A stretch of 50,833 bases of DNA, taken from assembly GCA_947625815.1 (NCBI GenBank), contig CANQPU010000035.1, positions 1-50,833 on the forward strand, given 5' to 3'. The first letter of the stretch is position 1, and each line of letters starts with the position of its first letter. A program made the position numbers and the translations under genes. Positions 31,669 to 38,237 of the stretch are shown here, one piece after another. Under the pieces are notes generated by a model that saw only the letters and a list, made by a program, of their open reading frames with translations, was not told where the DNA came from and ran no database searches. The stretch is from an uncultured Oscillospiraceae bacterium (GTDB lineage: Bacteria; Bacillota; Clostridia; Oscillospirales; Oscillospiraceae).

Positions 31669-31899
31669 CTATCCCCTCCCCTTTCGCTTTTTCACCGCCT
31701 CGGTGAGGATAAATTCGATCTGGCCGTTGATGCTGCGAAAGTCCTCCTCCGCCCAGGCGGCGATCTCCGTCCAGAGGGTGGCGGAGAGGCGCAGGGGCAC
31801 CTGCTTTTTGGCCGACTCCTTCGCCTTCAGCTCCCGCTCCATGGACTCGATCCGCGCGAGCCTCTCGGCGAGGGCCTTTTCACGGTCTTCGGGGGTCAT
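31669..31899 (-). CDS. Arc-type ribbon-helix-helix DNA-binding protein
   Basis: A 76-residue protein. A charged N-terminal helix (ALAERLARIESMERELKAKE) precedes an Arc-like fold: beta strand KQVPLRLSATLW, then helices AAWAEEDFRS and NGQIEFILTEAVKKR. ATG 31899 overlaps the stop of the SPFH gene by one base. The operon promoter carries two TGATATCA palindromes 11 bp apart across its -10, a layout suited to ribbon-helix-helix dimers, so it probably autoregulates the operon. Some Arc-domain proteins of this type are instead linked to SPFH proteins without regulation. Confidence 0.8.
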   Translation of the reverse strand: MTPEDREKALAERLARIESMERELKAKESAKKQVPLRLSATLWTEIAAWAEEDFRSINGQIEFILTEAVKKRKGRG

Positions 31900-32921
31900 C
31901 AGTACAGGCTCCCGGAGTTGACGATGGGCTGGGCGTCCTTATTGCCGCACAGCACCACCAAAAGATTGGACACCATGGCGGCCTTGCGCTCCTCATCCAG
32001 GACCACCACCTCGTCCTCGTTCAGCTTCTCGATGGCCATTTTCACCATGCCCACGGCGCCGTCCACGATCTTCTGGCGGGCGGCGATGATGGCCACGGCC
32101 TGCTGGCGCTGGAGCATGGCGGCGGCGATCTCCTCGGCGTAGGCCAGGTGGGTGATGCGGACCTCCTCGATGGCAAGGCCGGCGGAGGTCACCCGCTTTT
32201 GCAGCTCGTCGTGCATCATGTCCGCGATCTCGATGGCGGAGGAGCGCAGGGTCTTCTCCTTCACGCCGTCGTCGTCATCGTCGTCGTCAAAGACGTCGTA
32301 GGGGTAGAGCCGGGCGATGTTGCGGATGGTGGAGTCGGTCTGGATATTCAAAAACTCCTGATAGTTCTCCACCGCGAAGGCCGCCAGGGTGGGGTTCTCC
32401 ACGTGCCAGATGACCACCGCGCCGATGATGATGGGGTTGCCCAGCACGTCGTTGACCTTCTGCCGCCGGTTGTCCAGGGTCTGGGTCTTGAGGCTGATGC
32501 CCTTGCCCACGCCCACGGAGACTACGGCCGTCTTGCCCTCCGCCTGCATCTCCTTGGTTTTGGCCTGGGCGGCGCTGAGGGCCGCGTTGTAGGTGGGGCT
32601 GAAGGAGGTGGCGAAGGGGTTTACATAATAAAACCCGCTCTGCTTCACCGTGCCGTAATATTTGCCGAACAGCGTAAAGACCCGGGCCTCGTTGGGCTTC
32701 ACGATCTTCAGGCCCGCCAGGAGGACGGGGCAGACGACCCCGCCGAAGAGGACCCCGGCGAGCGTGATGAGCACTCCGGGCATATCCTGCCCGCTGCTCA
32801 CGCTCATCACGATCCCCGCGACGAACACCGCCGTCCCCGCCAGGATCCCCAAAATCAGCAGGAGCAGCATGAGCCCGCCGGATATGGGGCGGAGCTCTTT
32901 TTCTTTGATGTCTGTTTTCAT
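31899..32921 (-). CDS. SPFH-domain (stomatin/prohibitin-like) membrane protein
   Basis: This 340-residue protein has two N-terminal membrane helices (GLMLLLLILGILAGTAVFVA, LITLAGVLFGGVVCPVLLA). An SPFH domain follows (LKIVKPNEARVFTLFGKYYG, GFYYVNPFA, NPIIIGAVVIWHVENPTLAA). An acidic run of seven aspartates near residue 215 precedes a helical region (SAGLAIEEVRITHLAYAEEI, LQRQQAVAIIAARQKIVDGA). SPFH proteins form large membrane-bound rings linked to microdomains or protease control. ATG 32921 follows GGGAGGT. First gene of a five-gene operon. Confidence 0.92.
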   Translation of the reverse strand: MKTDIKEKELRPISGGLMLLLLILGILAGTAVFVAGIVMSVSSGQDMPGVLITLAGVLFGGVVCPVLLAGLKIVKPNEARVFTLFGKYYGTVKQSGFYYVNPFATSFSPTYNAALSAAQAKTKEMQAEGKTAVVSVGVGKGISLKTQTLDNRRQKVNDVLGNPIIIGAVVIWHVENPTLAAFAVENYQEFLNIQTDSTIRNIARLYPYDVFDDDDDDDGVKEKTLRSSAIEIADMMHDELQKRVTSAGLAIEEVRITHLAYAEEIAAAMLQRQQAVAIIAARQKIVDGAVGMVKMAIEKLNEDEVVVLDEERKAAMVSNLLVVLCGNKDAQPIVNSGSLY

Positions 32922-32945
32922 AGGTGGACCTCCCTTTTTGTTTTG

Positions 32946-32984
32946 TGATATCACTATGATATCATTTTGCTGTAACCTTGTCAA
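32946..32984 (-). promoter_or_regulatory. SPFH operon promoter with tandem palindromic operator
   Basis: Leftward TTGACA at 32984-32979, 17-base spacer, TATCAT at 32961-32956. Two identical 8-bp palindromes TGATATCA at 32946-32953 and 32957-32964, centres 11 bp apart, overlap the -10 and the start site, as expected for a repressor operator. Confidence 0.78.
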
Positions 32985-33004
32985 GAGGATCCTGGAAAAA
33001 ATGC

Positions 33005-33035
33005 AAAAAAACGGGCAGGTCCGAGACCCGCCCGT
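33005..33035 (-). terminator. Terminator of the ilvE operon
   Basis: Stem ACGGGC-GGTC/GACC-GCCCGT with one mismatch; on the minus strand it is followed by seven T. It begins a few bases after the SGNH hydrolase stop. Confidence 0.88.
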
Positions 33036-33040
33036 ACAGA

Positions 33041-33670
33041 TCATTTTTTCTCCAGCTCCCCAAAGCCGCGCATCCACTCCATTTGGATGATCCGGTGTCC
33101 CGCCGGGGTGGGGTGGACGCCGTCCACCAGCCAGTGGGCGGAGGGGGCCCTCTCCATGGCCTCGTTGAACCGGTCCTGGAGCGGCACGAAAACAAGGCCG
33201 TATGTTTCCGCCAGCAGGCGGACCTTCGCCGCCCGGAGCCGGACCTGTTCGTAAAACTCGTCCCAGTGCTCCCCGGTATCGGTCCCCGGAAGGGCGAAGG
33301 GCTCCAGGAGCATGATCCTGACCTCCGGGAGGGCCGCCATGACCTCCTCCAGGAGCATGGAATAGATCGTATGATATTTCTCCGCCTCCACGCCGTCGGA
33401 GCGCTTATACTCGGCCCAGACGTCGTTTATGCCCACTAAGACGCTCATATAATCGGGCTTCAGGTGGATGATGTCCGGCCGGACGCGCAGGTAGAGGTCG
33501 GTGACCTTGTTCCCCCCGATGCCCCGGTTGATGAAGAAGAAGTCATCCGGCCGCTCATGCCCCAGCTCGGCGCTGACCAGCATGGGGTAACCGGAGCCTA
33601 TGTAGCGGTCGGAGTCCCGGGTCCTGCCGGCGTCCGTGATGGAATCGCCCTGAAAAAGGATGGTCTTCAT
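33041..33670 (-). CDS. SGNH/GDSL-family hydrolase
   Basis: This 209-residue cytoplasmic esterase-like protein (no signal peptide) has all SGNH blocks: block I FQGDSITDAGRTR with the nucleophile Ser, the Gly in RGIGGNKV, block III GINDVW, and block V DGVHPTPAGH with the catalytic Asp and His. The substrate could be an acylated sugar or lipid. ATG 33670 overlaps the ilvE stop by one base, so the two are co-translated. Confidence 0.9.
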   Translation of the reverse strand: MKTILFQGDSITDAGRTRDSDRYIGSGYPMLVSAELGHERPDDFFFINRGIGGNKVTDLYLRVRPDIIHLKPDYMSVLVGINDVWAEYKRSDGVEAEKYHTIYSMLLEEVMAALPEVRIMLLEPFALPGTDTGEHWDEFYEQVRLRAAKVRLLAETYGLVFVPLQDRFNEAMERAPSAHWLVDGVHPTPAGHRIIQMEWMRGFGELEKK

Positions 33671-34740
33671 CAGTCGCAGACCTTCCTGGTCCAGCCGCGG
33701 GTGTCGGGCCGGGTGCCCCACTGGATGCCGGTGAGCTCGTCGTAGAGGCGCTGCGTGAGCTCCCCAATGCCGCCGTTGCCAATGGCCAGGTCCTTTCCCT
33801 CGTAGTAGATGTGTCCCACCGGGGAGACCACGGCCGCCGTGCCGGTGCCCCACATCTCCTCCATGCGGCCGTTCGCGGCGGTCTCCAGCACCTCGTCCAC
33901 GGAGATGAGCCGCTCCTCCACCTCATAGCCCCAGTCCCGGGCCACCTCCAGGATGGATTTGCGGGTGATGCCGGGGAGGACGGAGCCCTGGAGCATGGGG
34001 GTGACCACCTTGCCGTCGATCTTGAACATGATGTTCATGGAGCCCACCTCCTCGATGTACTTGCGGTGGACGCCGTCCAGCCACAGCACCTGGGAATAGC
34101 CCTTTTCGGCCGCGCGCTCCCCCGCCCTGATGGAGGCGGCGTAGTTGCCGCCGCACTTGGTAAAGCCGGTGCCGCCCCGGACGGCCCGGACGTCCTCGTC
34201 CTCGATGGCGATATGCACCGGGTCAAGCCCCTCGGGGTAGTAGTTGCCGGAGGGGGAGAGGATGATGCAGAAGATGTAGGTCTTGCTGGCGTGGACGCCC
34301 ACGGTGCAGTCGGTGGCGATGATGAAGGGGCGTATGTAGAGGCTGGCGCCCTTTTGCTCGGGGACCCAGTCCTTTTCCAGGGCCACCAGCTGCTCCAGCG
34401 CGTCCAGGCAAAAGTCCACGTCCACCTCCGGGATGCTCATACGCACGGCGGAGTTGTTCATGCGCTTGAAATTCTCCTCGGGCCGGAAGAGCCAGATGGA
34501 GCCGTCGGCGCGGCGGTAGGCCTTCAGGCCCTCAAAGATCTCCTGGGCATAGTGGAACACCATGCAGGAGGGGTCCAGCGTAAAGGGGCCGTAGGGGACG
34601 ATGCGGGGATCGTGCCAGCCCCGGCCCTCGGTGTAGTTCATGAGGAACATGTGGTCGGAGAAAAATTTGCCGAAGGGCAGCGGGTCAAGGCGCGGCTTCT
34701 CCTTGGGGGATTTGGTAAGCTCAACGCGTATCTTTTCCAT
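33670..34740 (-). CDS. ilvE: Branched-chain amino acid aminotransferase
   Basis: This PLP enzyme interconverts leucine, isoleucine and valine with their 2-oxo acids. Its 356 residues belong to the longer BCAT group (fold type IV). Visible: FHYAQEIFEGLKAYR, RPFIIATD, the PLP lysine in FTKCGGNYAAS, EEVGSMNIMFKIDGKVVTP and LPGITRKSILEVA. An AAAGGAG site precedes ATG 34740. First of a two-gene unit with the SGNH hydrolase. Confidence 0.96.
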   Translation of the reverse strand: MEKIRVELTKSPKEKPRLDPLPFGKFFSDHMFLMNYTEGRGWHDPRIVPYGPFTLDPSCMVFHYAQEIFEGLKAYRRADGSIWLFRPEENFKRMNNSAVRMSIPEVDVDFCLDALEQLVALEKDWVPEQKGASLYIRPFIIATDCTVGVHASKTYIFCIILSPSGNYYPEGLDPVHIAIEDEDVRAVRGGTGFTKCGGNYAASIRAGERAAEKGYSQVLWLDGVHRKYIEEVGSMNIMFKIDGKVVTPMLQGSVLPGITRKSILEVARDWGYEVEERLISVDEVLETAANGRMEEMWGTGTAAVVSPVGHIYYEGKDLAIGNGGIGELTQRLYDELTGIQWGTRPDTRGWTRKVCD

Positions 34741-34800
34741 ATGAGTGTCTCCTTTTAAGGATTTGTGACAATTTATAGCGCTAAAGAGCGCTTAAGTTTT

Positions 34801-34829
34801 ATTCTATCACCGCTTTTGCGAAAACGCAA
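34801..34829 (-). promoter_or_regulatory. Promoter of ilvE
   Basis: Leftward TTGCGT (34829-34824), 17 bases, TAGAAT (34806-34801). A short inverted repeat AGCGCT-AAAG-AGCGCT lies in the leader around 34777-34792 and could be a regulator site. No T-box or leader peptide seen. Confidence 0.6.
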
Positions 34830-34884
34830 TAACAATATCGCCTATTTAAAATGACATTTTGTCCGGCGTTTATGGCAGTTCAGT

Positions 34885-34918
34885 AAAAAACACCGGGGCG
34901 GGTCTGAAAGACCCGCCC
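34885..34918 (-). terminator. Terminator of sigG
   Basis: 10-bp perfect stem 34896-34905/34909-34918 with a short loop; a T-run of six on the minus strand (34890-34885) follows after five bases. Confidence 0.85.
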
Positions 34919-34927
34919 GCTTTCCGT

Positions 34928-35698
34928 TTACAGGCTCTTTTTGATCTGGTTGATGGCGTTTTTCTCCAGTCTGGACACCTGGGCCTGGCTGATGCCCACC
35001 TCGGCGGCCACCTGCATCTGGGTCTTGCCCTCGTAAAAGCGCAGGGCCAGGATGCGCTTTTCCCGGTCCGTGAGGCGGTCGATGGCCTCGCCGAGGGCGA
35101 TCTGCTCCAGCCACGCCTCGTCGGTGTTTTTCGTGTCGCCGATCTGGTCCATGCCGCACACCGCGTCCCCGGATTCGGAGTAGATGGGCTCGTAGAGGCT
35201 CACGGGGTCGGCCACCGCGTCCATGGCCACCACCACATCCTCCCTTTTCAGGTTCAGCGCCGCCGCGATCTCCTCCACCGTGGGCTCCCGCTGGGTCTCC
35301 AGCATCAGCTTCTCCTTCATCTGGAGGATCTTATAGGCCGTGTCCCGGATGCTCCGGCTGACCCGCAGCGGCGAGTTGTCCCGGAGGAAGCGGCGTATCT
35401 CCCCGATGATCATGGGCACGCCGTAGGTGGAGAACATGACGCCGATGTCCAGGTTGAAGTTGTCGATGGCCTTGATGAGGCCGATGCACCCCACCTGAAA
35501 GATGTCGTCGGCGTTCTCTCCCCTGCCCATGAATTTCTGGATGACGGACAGCACAAGTCTGAGATTCCCCTTGATCAGCTCCTCCCGGGCCCCCATATCC
35601 CCCGCTCTCGCCCTCCGCAGGAGCTCCATGGTCTCCTCGTTTTTCAGTACCGGAAGCTTCGACGTGTTGATCCCACAGATCTCAACCTTACCCTGCAA
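34928..35698 (-). CDS. sigG: Sporulation sigma factor SigG
   Basis: SigG directs late gene expression in the forespore. At 256 residues it is close to the usual ~258. The diagnostic N-terminus KVEICGINTSKLPVLKN is present. Region 2 follows (NLRLVLSVIQKFMGRGENAD, FQVGCIGLIKAIDNF), then region 3 (VSRSIRDTAYKILQMKEKL) and region 4 (LTDREKRILALRFYEGKTQM, EVGISQAQVSRLEK). A TTG start at 35698 is preferred: it has GAGGGGG eight bases upstream and gives the normal family length, while ATG 35758 has no ribosome-binding site. There is no adjacent sigE/spoIIGA; the gene stands alone, divergent from an ECF sigma. Confidence 0.93.
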   Translation of the reverse strand: MQGKVEICGINTSKLPVLKNEETMELLRRARAGDMGAREELIKGNLRLVLSVIQKFMGRGENADDIFQVGCIGLIKAIDNFNLDIGVMFSTYGVPMIIGEIRRFLRDNSPLRVSRSIRDTAYKILQMKEKLMLETQREPTVEEIAAALNLKREDVVVAMDAVADPVSLYEPIYSESGDAVCGMDQIGDTKNTDEAWLEQIALGEAIDRLTDREKRILALRFYEGKTQMQVAAEVGISQAQVSRLEKNAINQIKKSL

Positions 35699-35823
35699 GG
35701 TCCCGTCCCCCTCGTCTTTTTCTTCGAGGGTAGTATTTCCGCGGGGTGTAAATTTCATACAAATCGAAAGTTCCGCAACAATTCCCGGCGGTTTTGCGTT
35801 ATACTGGCAGAGGAGGTGAGACC

Positions 35824-36300
35824 ATGTCCCAAAACTCCAACCGGTTGGAAGAGCTCATCAAAGAACACCAAAACGCCCTGTACCGGGCGGCCCTCTCCGT
35901 CACGGGAAATCCCCAGGACGCCGAGGACGCGGTGCAGGACGGGTATCTGAAATATCTGGAGCGCCGCCCCCGGGTGCCGGACGGGCGGTCCGCCCGGGCG
36001 TGGCTCATGCGCGTCACCCTCAATGCCGCTCTGGACAGGCTCCGGGACAAAAAGCGCCACCCCACCGAGGAGCTGCTGGATGTCCACCCGGCCCCGGACC
36101 CGGGGACCGGGGAGCTTCTGGAGGCCATCGGGGAGCTGCCCCCGGCGGAGCGGGCGGCGGTCCATTTATTTTACTACGAGGGATATCAGACGGGGGAAAT
36201 CGCGAAAATTCTGGGCCGCAGGCCCGGCACCGTGCGCTCGGACCTGAGCCGGGCCCGGGAGCGTTTGAGAGAAAAACTGAAAGGAGAAATCGAGCTGTGA
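35824..36300 (+). CDS. ECF-type RNA polymerase sigma factor
   Basis: This 158-residue sigma factor has region 2 (LYRAALSVTGNPQDAEDAVQ, SARAWLMRVTLNAALDRLRD) and region 4 (ELPPAERAAVHLFYYEGYQT, GEIAKILGRRPGTVRSDLSR). ATG 35824 follows GAGGAGGTGAG. It overlaps the next gene by four bases; the partner is a membrane protein of anti-sigma type, forming a sigma/anti-sigma pair. Divergent from sigG across a short gap. Confidence 0.93.
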   Translation: MSQNSNRLEELIKEHQNALYRAALSVTGNPQDAEDAVQDGYLKYLERRPRVPDGRSARAWLMRVTLNAALDRLRDKKRHPTEELLDVHPAPDPGTGELLEAIGELPPAERAAVHLFYYEGYQTGEIAKILGRRPGTVRSDLSRARERLREKLKGEIEL

Positions 36301-37130
36301 AGCGTTATGTAAACTATCTGGACGGCATAGAGGCCCCGGAGGGGCTGACCGCGCGTCTCACCAATCTGAAGTCGGAGCGGCGCATCCGCCCGGCGTACCT
36401 CTACCGGACGGCGGGCATCGCCGCGGCCCTGGCCCTGGCGGTGGGCCTGGGGGTCCTCTGGCGTCACGCCCCCGCCGACCCCGTGGCGGACCACGATGGG
36501 TCGGAGCACTATACACCGGACATCGGCATCATCGTCACGGACGACCCGCTCCTCGGAGACCCCCACAGCGACCGGCGGGAGGGGTATGAGATCCTCGACG
36601 GAGAGCATGCCACCTACTATACTCTGCCGCGGCTCAATATCGCGGACGCCTCGGGCCTTTCCGATACGGCCATGGATTACACCCTTTGCCCCCTGGACGG
36701 GTATGAGAGGGACCTGGTGGAAAACGACCTTGTTTCCCTCTTCGGCACTGACCGGTATAGGGAGCACCTGGGGATCCCGGAGGACGCGGAAATATCCGGC
36801 GCGGTGTATTTCACTCCCGAGGGCACGGCGTCCGGACTCGGGCTCTACTGGACAGAGGGCGACATGTTCCGGGTCCGCTACGAGGTCCTGCGTGGATATG
36901 ACGTCCCCAGCTGCCCGGTCATGATCTCGCCCGATGACGACTACGGCGTCACAGAGGTGGACGGCGTCCGGGTGACGACACTGGCTTTTGAAAATGAAAC
37001 CGAGGTCAAGCTGTTTGTGGATGGCTTCGGGTACAAGGCCACGATCTACGGCGAGGGGCGCGACGAGCTGGCCGCCCGCTTCGTCCGGCTGGTGCTGGCG
37101 TCCAGGGCGGGGCTTGACGGGATCGAATAA
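36297..37130 (+). CDS. Membrane protein, probable anti-sigma factor
   Basis: This 277-residue protein has a short cytoplasmic part (about 1-35), one helix (TAGIAAALALAVGLGVLWR) and a 220-residue extracytoplasmic domain with two similar halves (YTPDIGIIVTDDPLLGDP, YFTPEGTASGLGLYWTEG, DGVRVTTLAFENETEVKLF). GTG 36297 overlaps the sigma stop and lies ten bases after AAGGAG. Size, topology and coupling to the ECF gene suggest it holds the sigma at the membrane; no known anti-sigma motif is seen. Confidence 0.72.
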   Translation: MKRYVNYLDGIEAPEGLTARLTNLKSERRIRPAYLYRTAGIAAALALAVGLGVLWRHAPADPVADHDGSEHYTPDIGIIVTDDPLLGDPHSDRREGYEILDGEHATYYTLPRLNIADASGLSDTAMDYTLCPLDGYERDLVENDLVSLFGTDRYREHLGIPEDAEISGAVYFTPEGTASGLGLYWTEGDMFRVRYEVLRGYDVPSCPVMISPDDDYGVTEVDGVRVTTLAFENETEVKLFVDGFGYKATIYGEGRDELAARFVRLVLASRAGLDGIE

Positions 37131-37143
37131 CATAATATAAATT

Positions 37144-37171
37144 GAGGGCCTCCCCTTTTGGGGAGGCCCTC
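37144..37171. terminator. Bidirectional terminator
   Basis: 12-bp perfect stem GAGGGCCTCCCC/GGGGAGGCCCTC with TTTT loop between the convergent anti-sigma and ribU genes; AT-rich flanks on both sides. Confidence 0.88.
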
Positions 37172-37174
37172 TAT

Positions 37175-37885
37175 TTATTGATCCATTTTAATGAGCTTCT
37201 TCACCCGTTTATAGAGGGGCAGGGTGATGACGGAGACCGCCACGGCCTTGATGACGTTGAAGGGCGCCACGCACAGGGCCGCCATGGCGTAGACGGAATT
37301 AACATGGGGGTTGACCTTTTGCGCCATGCCCAGGATGGCGTCGATGGGCGCGCCGTAGAGCCTGGCGAAGGCGGGGATGAGGTAGACGGCGTTGAAGAGG
37401 CTGCCGAACACCGTCATAATGAGGCCGCCGACGATCAGGCTGACCACGGCCCGCCTGAAGGTGCGCTTCGTGTTGTAGAGGATCGACGCGGGCAGGACCA
37501 TGGAGCAGCCCACGGCGAAGTTGGCGAAGTCCCCCACAAAGGCGGTGGTGGTGCCCTTCAGCAGGAGCTTGACGACCACCTTCAGAAACTCGCAGACCAC
37601 CCCGGCCGCCGGGCCCATGGAGAAGGCGCAGATGAGCACGGGGATCTCCGAGAGGTCCAGCTTATAGAAGTCCGGCGCCACAAAGAGGAGCGGGACCTCC
37701 AGGAGCATCAGCACCCCGGCCAGGGCCGCGAACATGGCCATATAGGCGATGTACCGGGCCGGCTCCAGCTTTCGTTTCTCCCGGATCAGCAGCTTCTCCG
37801 CCAACAGCGCCAGAAGCACCAGGCCGGCGAACACGGCCAGCGTCACCAGCACGAAGGAAAGATTGTCCTTGAGAGTTTGCCACAT
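37175..37885 (-). CDS. ribU: Riboflavin ECF-transporter S component (RibU-like)
   Basis: This 236-residue integral membrane protein has about six helices. It is the substrate-binding subunit that pairs with a shared ECF energising module encoded elsewhere. A leading helix (FVLVTLAVFAGLVLLALLAE) precedes the S-component core (YIAYMAMFAALAGVLMLLEV, YKLDLSEIPVLICAFSMGP, FVGDFANFAVGCSMVLPAS). The YKLDLSEIP segment resembles the ligand-region loop of RibU. The FMN riboswitch directly upstream supports riboflavin or a related flavin as substrate. ATG 37885 follows AAGAGGT. Confidence 0.9.
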   Translation of the reverse strand: MWQTLKDNLSFVLVTLAVFAGLVLLALLAEKLLIREKRKLEPARYIAYMAMFAALAGVLMLLEVPLLFVAPDFYKLDLSEIPVLICAFSMGPAAGVVCEFLKVVVKLLLKGTTTAFVGDFANFAVGCSMVLPASILYNTKRTFRRAVVSLIVGGLIMTVFGSLFNAVYLIPAFARLYGAPIDAILGMAQKVNPHVNSVYAMAALCVAPFNVIKAVAVSVITLPLYKRVKKLIKMDQ

Positions 37886-37904
37886 GAGAAAGACCTCTTT
37901 TAAA

Positions 37905-37937
37905 GAAAACTCGCCTGAACATATCCGTCCAGGCGAT
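37905..37937 (-). terminator. Expression-platform terminator of the FMN riboswitch
   Basis: Stem TCGCCTG/CAGGCGA (37911-37917/37930-37936), followed on the minus strand by GTTTTCTTT, between aptamer and ribU start. It should form when FMN is bound. Confidence 0.75.
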
Positions 37938-37967
37938 CCTTTCGCGTAAAGGTCGCGGCCGAAGCCG

Positions 37968-38075
37968 CCATCTTCTCCCATCCAGACTGTAACTGTCGGT
38001 ACCGGAATCGCACCGGTTCAGCATGACGCTCGCGGACTTTCACCGCCGGTCGGGGATCTCACCCTGCCCTGAAGA
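37968..38075 (-). ncRNA. FMN riboswitch (RFN element)
   Basis: The minus strand carries the conserved RFN blocks in order: GGGCAGGGTGAGATCCC, GACCGGCGGTGAAAGTC, an ACCGG/CCGGT variable stem, ACCGACAGTTACAGTC and TGGATGGGAGAAGATGG. It controls ribU. Confidence 0.97.
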
Positions 38076-38171
38076 CGAATAGTATCAAGTTGTGAACCTA
38101 TTATAGGCCCGGCCTTTGAAAAATGCAATACTTTTTTCCTGTTCCTCCCCGATCTGACCGTTTTTTCCCTC

Positions 38172-38197
38172 TTGACCTGTTTACAATTATGGTAAAC
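38172..38197 (+). promoter_or_regulatory. Possible spoIIE promoter region with inverted repeat
   Basis: TTGACC at 38172-38177 could be a -35 but no good -10 follows at standard spacing. An inverted repeat GTTTAC-N7-GTAAAC lies at 38179-38197. No clear Spo0A box (TTGTCGAA-like) is visible. Confidence 0.35.
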
Positions 38198-38237
38198 CAT
38201 TTCGGTTATTGAATACCAAAGCAAAGGGGAAATTCGT

